Numbered from the stretch's first letter, positions 51,752 to 63,263 are shown. The stretch is 64,000 bases of DNA from Gymnorhina tibicen (GCA_013399875.1 VXAZ01000289.1:579744-643743), one strand, 5' to 3'. Translations and numbers: made by a program. The notes: generated by a model not told the origin, from the sequence alone.

Positions 51752-52410
51752 TGTCTTGGGGTGACTTTACGCTGTTGTATCCCCTATCACTGCTCTATGC
51801 CCAGACATGATTCTTGAGCCTTTCTATGCCTTTAAAACTGGATGCAAGAGACAGAGGGAAAAAAACTGAGCACACTTTTCAAAACAGTTTGTGCTTCAAG
51901 GACACAGAGAGTAGCTACTGCTGCGGCAGAGGAGAGGAAGCATCTCTTCTTGCTTTTCAGTCAGCTTTTCAGCTCCGTTTCTTTGGAGAGAGACGGAGAG
52001 TTGAGGTTTTTTTTTTTCCCCTGGGACTTCGGCTTTTTTTTCCCCTTCTCTTCTGGACTTGTTCAGAACACCAGAACATCAGAACCCCACCGGGGGACCT
52101 TCCACCAGCCTGGAGGGGGGGCCCCCCACAGCGACCCAGCTCCGAGGAGGAGGAGAGAGACCACACCCACAGAAGGACTCTAAAATCTTTCAGGTTTTCT
52201 CTCCAGAGCGAGAGATTTTATTATTTAGCATTATTGTTATTCTTTTCCTGTGTGTTTGCTAAATAAATAGTTTTTATTTTCTCCTTCACTGTCCTCCAAG
52301 GAAAACTTTTTTTCCCGAACCCGGCTGGGGGGAGGGGTGGTTGTGGCCTGCCTTCCTTTGGGGAGGCGTTCCTTTTGGACGTTTCCCTGGATTTGGCCTA
52401 GACCACCTCA
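51752..52410 (+). mobile_element. Intact solo LTR with perfect 5-bp target-site duplication
   Basis: A 659-base element begins TGTCTTGGGGTGAC and ends GACCACCTCA. It is flanked on both sides by the pentamer TACAG (51747-51751 and 52411-52415). TG...CA ends plus a 5-bp duplication are the signature of retroviral integration of the ERVL/spumavirus-like type. The sequence matches an LTR family I recognise from passerine genomes. On the plus strand a TTTAAAA TATA-like word lies near 51830 and an AATAAA poly(A) signal at 52262-52267. No internal retroviral genes remain, so the copy is a product of LTR-LTR recombination. Low divergence from the remembered family sequence suggests a fairly young insertion. 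ORFs inside it are not genes. Confidence 0.9.
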
Positions 52411-52415
52411 TACAG
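52411..52415 (+). repeat. Target-site duplication, right copy (TACAG)
   Basis: Five bases directly right of the LTR, identical to 51747-51751. Confidence 0.88.
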
Positions 52416-53035
52416 CATGCTGCTTCAATTCTTTATCATTCTATAATCTTCAGAATTGTTAAGAACTCAAATAACTTCTTAGAAGAAGCTTCCCTTTGCC
52501 ATTTCAAAGTCTCAGGGTTCAAGACTTCTCAAAGAGAGCTCAATATTCAGAAGCACAAACTATGTAAGAGGTATCACTCATTTTGAAAAGAAAGTAGTTT
52601 ACAGACTACTATTTTCCACATGAATACTGTCTTAGTCTGTTGGAGATGGAGGGCTTGATTTCAATGAGCCTCAGAATCTACTGTTGTACCAGATAAAGGA
52701 ATCAAGTCTCAAATAAGGCTATTAAATTATATTATCCCTGGCTTCTGTTACATACAGAAGAAGAAGATATTTCACATGATACTATCCCTAGGAAAATAAC
52801 TTAATTCTATTTCAAAATTAATTATGGTTGGCTTAAAACTTTAGAGTTAGCTCTTTGTTAGACTGCCTGTCTCTTATATTATATATACATAATAAAAACT
52901 TAAAGTACATGCTCTTTCCAATTTGATTTCCACATTTCTTAGCAGTTTTAGACAACAAAGGAGATCAATGCTTTTTACAAGTCCTGTCTAGTTGGATTGT
53001 CCACTCTTATTTTTAAACAAATATTCAAGTAGTAC
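52416..53035. other. Spacer, AT-rich, no gene seen
   Basis: About 620 bases of AT-rich sequence between the second and third LTR. No coding region or retroviral internal sequence was recognised. Confidence 0.5.
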
Positions 53036-53668
53036 TGTAGCAGGATACTCTGCCCTGGAATGTGGTCAAGCAGCTTGGACAATGTCCTTTTTGCAAAGCT
53101 ATCAGTGGTGGGCCGAGCTCAGGCCATGTGCCGGTTTTGCTGCTGAACTGCTCAGGCCATGTGCTGGCTGTGCTGGTTTTGCTATGCTAAAACCAGGCTG
53201 GCTAACTAACCCCAAATCAGCATCCTGACAGTGAGGCAAAGATTTGGCAGACAAGCTGCTAAGCTGACCTGGCAGACGTGTGACTGGCAGTCAATCACTT
53301 TATACTATGAAAGTCCAGTCCACTTTCATACGGTTAGGTTCCTCTAACATATTCCTTCTTAATACTCCTCAAGGTTAAGAGAGAGATCTACCCACGAGCA
53401 CTGGTTTGGTGAGTTACATCCATGTCTACTTAATTATTCCTTCTTGCTAGCTTTAATATAATTGCTTTACAATAGTGCACTATACTCTCCTATACATACA
53501 CTGCTAGTGGTTTTAGTTTTAATACCATGAAGTAAAGAATTCTGGGGCTAAGATTGGATCCAGCCACACCTAGACCCCTCTCTGAGAAGGAGTTTAGAAA
53601 GCAAGGGGTTCCTTTCTGCTCCTTGTGGCTCAACGGCAGGGCTTGTCACTCTACCCACAACAACTACA
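53036..53668. mobile_element. Probable solo LTR (third, different family)
   Basis: A 633-base segment opens TGTAGCAGGATACTCTGCCC and closes CCACAACAACTACA. Its terminal pentamers TGTAG and CTACA are perfect inverted repeats, as expected of an LTR. The flanking hexamers TAGTAC (53030-53035) and TAGAGC (53669-53674) agree at four of six positions. That would fit a decayed 6-bp duplication of the ERVK/beta-like type. Inside, GCTCAGGCCATGTGC occurs twice, 33 bases apart (53117-53131 and 53150-53164). No internal retroviral sequence adjoins. Family assignment is an inference. Confidence 0.55.
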
Positions 53669-55470
53669 TAGAGCAAATATTTTAAAAATTAGTATTCATT
53701 TTTCTGCTGAAGTTTTGAAAACACATGATGATAGACTTGTATGTTTGTTTCTGTTACAGAATCAAGAAGATGTCTCCTTACAGCTGTCTAAAACAGCTAC
53801 ATGAAAAGAAAATTCTCACACCAGACCATCACACAGGACAGAACCAGACAGGTTATATTAGCAAAGGATAAGCTGGGGTAAGTTTGCACTAAAGCCATAG
53901 ACTTTCACCAAAACTTAGAGCTTTGGCCCTCCCACACTGGCATCCCTGGCATAAACTCCTGAGATTATATCTTAGAAGATATTTTATTCCTCAAAAGGCA
54001 TGTTTATTCCTGAAGTAGTCTTTAAATAGGGAATTTGTGAATGTGCATCTAGAGAAATTCTCAGTTCCCCAACACAACCAAGAAGAGGTTTAGAAGATAG
54101 TATTAAAATCTGATTTTATTCTTTGTGAAGTGCTTTAGTTTTTTTAACCTCAGGAAATCTTCCCAAGTATTTTTTAGCAACTATTTTTTGAGGGAACAGA
54201 CAGCAAATCATCTGGCTCTCACATGAGATTCTCAGCAGAACTTTGCAATCATCTTAGCATGTTTTTATGCACATGCATGAAGATTCATTGCTACTGAAAA
54301 TTACTTTTGAGCCATGTGGCTGCCCTACCCCAGAGATCTGATATACAAGAACTGTACTTCCCCCCAAAACACGCGGATGCGTGACACACTGCACCGCAGA
54401 CCTTGGGCTCCGAGAGGAGGAACATAGGTGGAAGCAACATATATGGGAAGCATATCACAGCTCACCACTACAAAATTAATTTTTGCACTGGAAGCACCAT
54501 GAAGAAGCCGTATTTTCCACCACCCTTAGGAGTAATGATCTGCACACCAAATTCAGAGTGTATAAAACCAGCACTTTTCCCAAGTCTTTAATCATTATAC
54601 ACAAATATACAGAAAACTCCAAAAATTAGAAAGAACATAAAACAGTCTATGCTTCAGTCTCAGGTATTCACTTCATGCATAAGCTACAAAGAGTTAACTA
54701 CTACCTTTAGAATCTAAAATTAAGATATTTTCCATTGTGCAATACAAATGGTATCTTCTGCATTAAAAAACAGCTTTCATTCCCAGTGAAACCTTACTCA
54801 AAACCTTGAATCCTTTAACAGAAAGGCCTCACACCAAATAATGAAGGAAAGAGAAGCAACATTTGACATTCCCAATTTACACACACTCTTCTGACAGATT
54901 ATAGACACTATCAGCCAAGCAGAGCTGCCATGTTCTGAATAGTTAGAAAAGCAGAAGACTACAAGCCAAGATACCAATATGCCTTCTAAAAGCCAGACAA
55001 AAACATTTCCATTTGGCTTATTTTCCTGCCTTGTGGAACAGAACAGTAGTAATAAAAATGTCAGAATTAAGCTTCTCTTACAGAACACTATTTATACATC
55101 AATTTCTGAGTAAATATAAGCAACCATCACAAACATAACTCTTAAAAAAAAAGTAATCTAGGTGAAGTTACAAGGTTTCCAAAACCTTTTCTGTAACACA
55201 AGTAGGAAGGACAGAATGGGCACAAAGGAAGTTACAGCAAATATCAAAAGCAATCTTTTCCTGGTAAGGACTTATCTTCATAACATGATGAGCTCCAGAA
55301 AACATTTTGTGCATGGCCATTGCCAAATATTTAGTACTGTTAAAGGGACATAAGCTTGCACTCAGCACTGACTTGAAATTCACAGAAATAGAAAGTTCTT
55401 ATTAAACTTTTTCCTTTCTTCAGTCTTTCTTCTACATGGATATCAGTGTGAAACTAGTTTAGAAGTTTAA

Positions 55471-55504
55471 AATTTAAATACATGGAAAATTTAAATACAT
55501 GGAA
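55471..55504. repeat. 17-bp tandem duplication
   Basis: AATTTAAATACATGGAA occurs twice head to tail without mismatch, followed by a partial third start (AAT). Confidence 0.9.
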
Positions 55505-55671
55505 AATCCAAACAAACGGTTTAATCTGAGTGGAATGTGCTGTTGGCAAACAGGCTGCATTTAAAGCTAAAAGTTTTGTTGCACCAAAACACCAGCAACA
55601 AGCTGCAATGAAAAAATATCTTTCAGAAAAGAGGTTCTCCTCCTCCCAAAACCAAACACCATCCCCCCCTT

Positions 55672-55684
55672 CCCCCCCCCCCCC

Positions 55685-55727
<43 letters not shown>
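55672..55727. repeat. C14-T-A41 homopolymer tract
   Basis: Fourteen C residues (55672-55685), one T, then forty-one A residues (55687-55727), followed by TAAAATAAAG. It is either a composite microsatellite or the remnant tail of a retroposed sequence. No retrogene body is recognisable to its left. Homopolymers of this length are prone to assembly and sequencing error, so the exact lengths are uncertain. Confidence 0.85.
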
Positions 55728-55729
<2 letters not shown>

Positions 55730-58700
55730 AAATAAAGCACACAGGAAAGGCTTTAGAGCTTTAAATAAGTTTGCATTTTCAAGTTTGTTCCTCCTTTGAA
55801 TAAATGTCATATTTTTCCATGTTTACTCCCTAGGAGTTAAGGAATCCCTGACAAAAATACTCGTCTTGGAAGAAAACTGTTTAAAAACAATTCAATAGCA
55901 AGCAGGAATATCCCAGGGAGGGAAATTTGGTGAAGAGGTGGTTACACCTTGAGTCTCAAAGCTAAGGCCCACAGAGTCAGTCAGCTACTTAGGCAGACAA
56001 AGGACCTGCCAGGAACCTGCAACCAAGAAAACTTTATTACTGACTCCAGAAGGCATAGAAAAGTGAAAAAAAGTTACAATTTCTAACTAATTTACAAGGA
56101 AAAAAACCCCACATGTTTTCAGAAGCAGTTTTCAGTGCTTTTCTATAGCACAGTGTCTGAATTGAAAGTAAGTTCTTGCAGTTGCACAGAAGGGACACAT
56201 TATCAGATTACATAAATAGCATCACCTCTATTTTTAAAATACCAGCCCAGTGTATTTTGGGGTAATATTTTTGCACTAGAACACAACACTGGGTGATACT
56301 TTTAACCCAAAATTACATGAAAGAATAAGCTTGGTTTCTGTATAAAGCTGAACTAAGGAAAACGGTTAATTGTTTACTAGGTTTAAATAGAACTAAACCA
56401 GTTCACCTTCCCAAACCAACTTTTGGCAGTAATCTAACCTAAGCTTTCCAGAAAAAAAAAAAAAAAAAGACAAAGGGAAGAAAAAAGTCAAAGTCACTGA
56501 AAACATCCAGAAAGCAGTAAACAAGAAAAAATGCCACCACTTAACTTTTTGGATTTAATTAATTTATGTAGCTTCAAGTGAAGATTTCCACGTTTCACTT
56601 GATTTCTGGAGAGAGACCTAAGCTTTTCCCACCCTCCAATCCCTCTTAAACTGTAAACAATTTACTGGAATAGAAAACCATACTGACAGCAAACCATATT
56701 TTTGGAAATTCAAACACTCAGTATCCACAGGAAAATATAATCAAGCTTTCAAAACTATTTTTTCTGGCCCACAATGGTATATTCAGTACTTTTCCACTAT
56801 GTCTATTTCAAAAGGAGAAACCCTGACCTGAAGAAAAAGTCAAGAGTAAGATGACAAAACAGCAAGTATTTCTTCAGTGCTCACTTTTCACTTGTCACAG
56901 TAAGACAATGTAATTTTCTTTAAAGTAATATACTTTGGTTAGGCTAACAGAACATGCATTATTTTACATAACCTAAATGTCCATACATTTTGTTACTATG
57001 GAATTCTGATACATTTATCCACTAAAGCAGAAGGCCTGAGAAAAGAAAGAGGTAATCACAACTGCCCCCTCAAGCCCACCTGATGCTTTTATGTATGAGA
57101 CAGGTTTTAGACCACAAGTTTGAGCACTATTTGTCTGGTAAATACAGTCTTGAAGATCAAAGAGAAAGGACTTAGATGGTGCTTGAAGTCCCTCCAAGCA
57201 CTTACCAATACACAGAAAAAGAAGCTGGAAAGAAAAATCATCCAGTTAGCAATGTCTGCGTTTCCCAGGAAGAGATCAAATAAGCACCTCGCTCCTGCCT
57301 GATGTTTAAGAACATTTGAGATCTAGTGATGAACATGACTGGATAGTCTATCCTAATATTGAAATTTTCCCCAAATGTCCATCCCAAGTCTTTCTGGAAT
57401 TTAGATCCATTGTTCATTCTAGCTCATGTTTTCTTTGTTTTTGCAGCAGTCTTTTCATCCCCATTTCTTTGGGAACATATTATCTTAAGCCTCCTTCTAG
57501 CCAACCATACCACCACTAAGTACTTCAAGCTTTCTTCCCAAAAAAGCCCAAAGGACTAGATGATATGATACAAGCTCACATTAAATATTAAAATAATTTT
57601 AAATTATATGGCTGCTCTCCAGTATTCTTACTCTCCCTTCCAGCTTGTCATCTGCAATTCAACAAAGCATAAAAATTCGTTAATCAAGACTTTGCTGGAC
57701 AGGACCTTGTAGAGCCTGTACCAAGTACTTGTTACCTGACCACGCTTGCCTTCTGGGGATGGTTTTCCAGCTAATTTTACTCACTAAAGTGTAGTTTATA
57801 GATCACAATTCCCTGGCTTGTTAATAAGACTCTCATGTGAACATTGAGGACTCCAGTGTATCAACCTATTAACATTATAGAATCTCTCTGCACCCCAAGG
57901 CCTGTTACTCCGACACAGAAGTAGCAGCAATGCTGGATTTGAAAGAATTTATCCTGGATAAGTCTGCTTTGGCTGTTGCTCAACTTCTTTTTGTAGGCAC
58001 TAAAAATGTGTTCCAACACTGGTCCAGTATTTTTTCTTTGAGCAACAGTTAAAATCCATCAGCTTCCTCTTCATTCCATCCCCTTTAGCCCACACTAAAG
58101 AGGTATACAACAATTAATCTGAGTCTGCTACTTCCCTCCACTATCTCAGAATTGCAATCCACTACATGAGATTGCTTCAGCTAGTTGGTTTTTTAAGCAT
58201 CTTGGAATTAATTTCATCAGACCATACCAGATTGAAAATCTGTTGCTTATCCAAGCAACCTACAGGTTTCCCCCCCACCCTCCAGCCTAGGAAGGTACTA
58301 TTTATGCTTTTATCATGGCAATTGACTAAACAGGACAGATTAACCAATTCGGAAAACATTTCAATCACCTCAGCAATTAGCTGTTCATCCATTAATCTGT
58401 GGCTCTTTTATTTCTTGCTTTCTTCCAATATTCATTTTAGCTACACCTCCTTATGTTTTTGACCATCCTAGCTTTATTCATATATCTTTGTGCACTCTGC
58501 ATTGTCAGCAACAGACTCTTTCCCATTTTCTGTATGTTTCTTTTGTTTACATCAATGAAAAGATCAACTGAGAGCTGAGTTCTTTTTTCATTACTAATCT
58601 TCCCCTTCAATGCAAGTGTTTGGTATCATTCAATTACTTCTCAAAGAGGTTGAGATTGTTTCTTTCTTCCTTGTATTTGCCCCCAGTCAAGCTCTGCATG

Positions 58701-59343
58701 CCAAATTCTATGCTTTTTGACATTTATGGGTTTTACTCTGCTGCTATTATCTTTTATCCTATGTAGACTAGCATCTTCTAGTTCTGCACCTGCAGAACCT
58801 GCCCTCCATCTATGTGTTCTCATCATTAATATAAAAAACTATTTTTATGAATTTACATACCCATGGAGAACAGTTTGTTCAGCTGAGTTTTCTCCATTGG
58901 ATGGTTACAAGAGATTTTAATTATCAAATCTCATCCTTTCAGTGATTCTTCTCCAGCTACAGACAGACACCTTGTACTTACATTCCAATCATATACGTCT
59001 AATTGATCCAATTGAGGCTGGCAGAAGACTTTTAATGAGCATGTGCTTAGACATTCCACTGCTGTTCTTTCCCAATATATTTGTGTTAGTATGCAGACAC
59101 CCAGCACACAGGGAGGAATGGTGCTCTATTCTGCAAGGTCATAAGGCACTATGCTATAAATACATCCAAAATACCCCACGAGCAAGAATTTGTCAAAAAC
59201 CTATGATACATATTTGGGATTTTACCTCAAAAACTATTCATCTAGCATTTTCAAATGCAAACATTGAAACCGTTTTCACTTGGTTAAAGCATTGCAATTG
59301 AAATATTTTTTAAGTGATCTATTGAGGTCAAAGTGGCTTTAGG

Positions 59344-59391
59344 AACTTGCTTATTAATAAAAGCAAAAACTTGCTTATTAATAAAAGCAAA
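59344..59391. repeat. 24-bp tandem duplication
   Basis: The unit AACTTGCTTATTAATAAAAG plus CAAA is present twice in direct contact with no mismatch, which suggests a recent slippage or duplication event. Confidence 0.92.
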
Positions 59392-61415
59392 AAATTAGAA
59401 AAAAGGGGACTAGTTTGCTGACACTATCTTTGTAATAACTCTTACAAAAACAACTTGTCTATTCTAAATGGGAAAAATAGATATATTCTCTTAGTTGAAA
59501 AAGTATATGTTATTATATATGAATATATATCCTACAATGAGAAACTCATTATCCTGAATATAAGTCAAATCAACAGGAATTTATGTCAAGCAATAAATAA
59601 TTTTATAGACTTTGATACAAGCAATATTATTTATTAATAATGCTATTCATTAATACCAAAGAAGAAAGCTGCACATTTAGCATTCCACCATATATCAGAG
59701 GGATTTTTATCCAGGGGAAAAAACCCCCAAAACATAACCAAGGCAGGCTTAGAGGGATGCCACGCTGACACAGGCTGCTGCCAAGCCTGCAGCTTACACC
59801 AACCTACTCCAGACACAAAGCTGCAAAAACACCAGGAGCACAGTTGCTCATGCCTAAATATTTGCTGACTGCCCCAACAGGCAAGAGGGCACTAACTCAA
59901 AGAAAGGAATAGCAATCAGACCACATGGAAAATTCTAATCTTTGATTTCCTCACTGATTTATGCTGGAAGCAAATCTGAAAGATGAATAAAGCAAATTTT
60001 ACAGTTCTCCACATGGAGGTGGCTGGGGTGGGGAGGGATAAAAGGAAATGTATCAGTCCAGGCTCAGACTTCTAGTCTGGGTTGGACCATCCCAAGGGAG
60101 AGAAAAAGAGGGCAGCCCCAGTTCACAGGAGAACTTCTGGACTCAAAGTTGCCTCTCCTGCCCTGGGCTCTATGTCATTTAATAGACAGCATTATGGTAC
60201 ATAGTGCTGTGGACTTCAGTATTGTTTCAGGTCACAAAACAGGGAGATAAAGTAATACAAGTGCTGATGCTGTTCTGAATGGGATTTCACATTTTTATGT
60301 TACTAAGCTATTTACCTTTGGAAGCACTGCTGAAAGCCACAAGTTGTATGGAGTGATAATATTTAAACAGTTTGTTTTAAAAACTCTCTTCACTGCAGAG
60401 ATCTGAACAAAATTCTTCTTGGTCATGTAATCAACAGAAAACTATTTCACGCCTGACAATAATCCTCAGCATCCAAAACGGAATATTTGCATTGGAGTAT
60501 TTCTCCAACAAATGCAGATCCAAAGATTACAATGATAATTCTCATTTATGAGTACAGACACAAGAACTAAGATGTGCCACTCTAAACAAAATATAGAATA
60601 CTTCTCCCTTAAATCCATGCTCCTGAAAAGGAAAAGTCAGAAAAGCAGCTTCTAAAGATTTTCTTAAAATAATGTTATATTTGATTTTATTTTGCTTAAC
60701 TTACTGCTAAACTTTTACTGCAGCTTGTGTGTACACAATGGGTTTCACAGCTATTAAACCTTTCACATCCATGTTTATTAATCAAGCCAGCAATGACCAG
60801 GGTATTTGAACTTGCATTTGCTGTATGAAGACAGACATTTTCTGCCAGAACCTTTCGGCCTAGTTAAAAAAAAGCTAGTAACCAGTTTCTAAAGTTTCTA
60901 AACCAGACTAATACTTGAACAGGCCACTAACTTCAAATACATAAAAACTCAAAAGGGAGTCATCAGGTCCTGTATTCTGACCTCCCTCCAAAATTTAGGT
61001 GAGAGATCACCATCTGTTTGGCCTTTGAACAGACTCTGATATCTTGAACCTGACAAAAACAAGTCCTCCCTTACCAGTCTGTTCCAGTGACTCATCATTC
61101 TCACTGGTAATAGACTCACTTCTCATATGAACCTTTAACAGGGAAGATGCCAGATTAAGTTTTAACTTAATATTCAAGTTTGGGGTGGTTGTTTGTTTCA
61201 CTGGCTTCAGTTTTTAAAGAAAAGCTGTCAAGTTTTTCACTTAGACCACGTGAAGCCATCAGCTCTGATAAAATCTGCTTTGAGAAAAATGCCCCACACA
61301 GCCCAAACCGTGTAAAATAAGTTATACTGTATTTATCACACTGCACACTACTGAGAAGTTAGACAAAATAAACAGACACTCTTTCAGCTCCAATAACCCA
61401 AACCCAGAATGTGTT

Positions 61416-61526
61416 TCTATATATATGGTAACATATAATGTTTTTTATGTTATACATATGTATGTATATAATGTATAAATTACTTATCTGTAAATCTTTC
61501 ATTTATTATTATTATTTTTTTTTTTT
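61416..61526. repeat. AT-rich low-complexity tract
   Basis: TATATATGG, ACATATAATG and ATGTATGTATATAATG blocks are followed by (ATT)n and a T12 run. It includes a short TAACATA/TATGTTA inverted repeat. Simple sequence with no inferred function. Confidence 0.7.
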
Positions 61527-62228
61527 CCCCTGGGTTTCCCTATATTCAAGCTGCTAAAGTTCAGGGAGAAAAAGCACAATAGTGAGAATCAGGCAGCTAT
61601 CTCTTAGCACCGCTCTATGTATTCACTTGTGATTAAAAGAAATACCCGAATTTCCTTTTCCTACTCTGCAGCAAGTAGTATTTTTAGCAGTGCTGATGGA
61701 CCCGTTGATACAAGAATTCCAAGACCTGTGCAAAAACCTGAGGTGAGCAAGAGAATCGCAATGCAAGTAACTATAATTAGACTGTAAGAGTGGAAGAGTA
61801 CAAAGTAACATTTATTTTTGTTAGCATTAGGTCAGTAAATGTAATCCTCTATTGGCTAGGCTGCCTATGAGCCATGAAAAAAAAAATAGTTTGGATCCTA
61901 TCGATTCCAGTGGAGAAACTATTTACCAATAAACAACAAAAAGGGAATTTTGACAGGCTCTGGGTTAATAACGTTGAAGCTCATATGGCTTTTAAAAGCT
62001 CCAAAATTTCCCATTTATATTTTCAATTGGCAAACACTAATGTTAATACCCAAATCCTTCCTGCTTTTCTATTAAAACCAACCCGGTAATACCACAGCAC
62101 TGGTCATACAGACTGAAACTAGAGTGTTAAAGTTGTCATTTTATTGCTTCCTTGGGGATGCCCCAACTTTCCAGCCATTCAGTGCCAAATCCTCTCTGCT
62201 GGATTACACTGAAAGACTTCATGCTTTT

Positions 62229-62362
62229 TCACAGAATGGTTAGCGTTGGAAGGGACCTCTGGAGACCATCCAGTCCAACCTCACTGCCAAGGCAGGGTCA
62301 CCTAGAGCAGGTGACACAGGAACGCATCCAGGTGGTTTTTGAGTGTCTCCAGTGAGATATTC
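62229..62362 (-). mobile_element. CR1 LINE 3'-end fragment
   Basis: The plus strand reads tcacagaatggttagcgttg, then gaagggacctctggagacca, then tccagtccaacctcactgcc, then aggtggttttgagtgtctcc. This is the reverse complement of the conserved CR1 3' region, with the CR1 terminus at the low-coordinate side, so the element is on the minus strand. It is severely 5' truncated at about 62362, which is the usual state of CR1. The truncation point directly borders the GC-rich island. Confidence 0.93.
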
Positions 62363-62591
62363 CCTCCCCCCCCCACCGGCCGCCTTTTAATAACGCTTTT
62401 CCAAATGTTTCTTCGGGGAGAGAGCCGTAGGAGTGGAGAGCACTTAGCACGTATTAATTGCACGAATAAATCTGACAGGGTGGATCAGACGCCCACCTCG
62501 TCGCACAGATGGAAACCCGAAGGTGCCCTGCGTGGGACGGGGCCGGGAGAGCCCGACCCGGTCCCAAAGCCAAAGGGGGTGGTCTGCCGCG

Positions 62592-62597
62592 CTCACC
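62592..62597 (-). promoter_or_regulatory. 5' splice donor (G|GTGAG)
   Basis: The minus strand reads GCAG|GTGAGC, matching the vertebrate donor consensus MAG|GTRAG at nearly every position. It fixes the end of the coding exon at 62597. Confidence 0.75.
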
Positions 62598-62753
62598 TGC
62601 ACCCCGCTGAGGATCGCCTCGCTCTTCTCCCTCACGTCGGAGAAGGGGCACCTCTTGGACAGCATGAGCAGGCGGGCCAGCGCCTCGCCCAGCCCGTCGC
62701 GGGCGGCGGGCACCGGCAGCCCGTCGGCGGCCGCCCCGGAGGCGATGCTCTCG
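62597..62753 (-). CDS. First (or early) coding exon of unidentified gene, partial
   Basis: On the minus strand the sequence emerging from the assembly gap is open and reads ESIASGAAADGLPVPAARDG, then LGEALARLLMLSKRCPFSDV, then REKSEAILSGVQ. It ends in GGTGCAG|GTGAGC, a near-ideal splice donor, with the exon end on a codon boundary (phase 0). Beyond the donor the reading continues into intron-like sequence. The second half resembles an amphipathic helical pair, as in armadillo/HEAT-type or other all-alpha proteins, but I do not recognise the gene. It is high in GC and sits inside a CpG island, so it is probably exon 1. The start codon is probably in the gap or just beyond it. A minus-strand ATG at 62951-62949 exists but has a poor initiation context, and frame across the gap cannot be trusted. 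Transcription would run toward lower coordinates. Confidence 0.7.
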
Positions 62754-62927
62754 NNNNNNNNNNNNNNNNNNNNNNNNNNNNNNNNNNNNNNNNNNNNNNN
62801 NNNNNNNNNNNNNNNNNNNNNNNNNNNNNNNNNNNNNNNNNNNNNNNNNNNNNNNNNNNNNNNNNNNNNNNNNNNNNNNNNNNNNNNNNNNNNNNNNNNN
62901 NNNNNNNNNNNNNNNNNNNNNNNNNNN
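62754..62927. other. Assembly gap (174 N)
   Basis: An undetermined run in the most GC-rich part of the island, probably hiding the start of the coding sequence. The true length is not known from the sequence, so the reading frame across it is not reliable. Confidence 0.99.
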
Positions 62928-63263
62928 CAGAGCCCGCTGCCCGCGCCGCATGGGGGGCAGCGCAGGCCGGTGCCCCCGACAGCCGCCGCCCTCCCGCGCC
63001 GGGGCTGCCGAGCGAGCGGCGCCGCTGCGGCTTCGCCTTTCCCGGCGGGGAGAGGGGCGGCCACCACCCCGCGGCGCCGGCGGCTCCTCCTCCCTACCCC
63101 CGGCATGGAGGGAAGAGGCGGCCCCGACCCTGCCTCTCCCGGGGCGGCCCCTGAGCCCTCCCCGCCGGGGCCGCCACCGACCCCCGGCAGTCCCCTCACT
63201 CAGGGTTGGGGGGAAATAGCCCCGCCCAGCACGGGGAGCCCGCATGACAGACATGCCGGTTAG

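Larger units (their letters stand above)
53669..62228. other. Non-coding stretch with simple and tandem repeats
   Basis: Mostly AT-rich sequence with no supportable exon. It includes two 17-base tandem copies (55471-55504), a C14-T-A41 tract (55672-55727), an A17 run (56452-56468), two 24-base tandem copies (59344-59391) and AT-rich low-complexity DNA at 61416-61526. The part from about 57.3 to 58.9 kb is visibly T/C-rich on the plus strand, unlike its neighbours. It may be an old insertion, but I recognise no family. Confidence 0.5.

Noticed and set aside
51814..52266. 150-codon plus-strand ORF
   Set aside because: It lies inside the 659-bp solo LTR. Its low-complexity, poly-F-rich reading is a by-product of T runs.
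50374..52415. A single provirus bounded by the first two LTRs
   Set aside because: The two LTRs are different in sequence, and the 300 bases between them contain no retroviral genes or primer-binding site.
62928..63263. ORFs on both strands continuing right of the assembly gap
   Set aside because: GC-rich chance frames in the promoter and 5' UTR region. Frame across the gap is not trustworthy.
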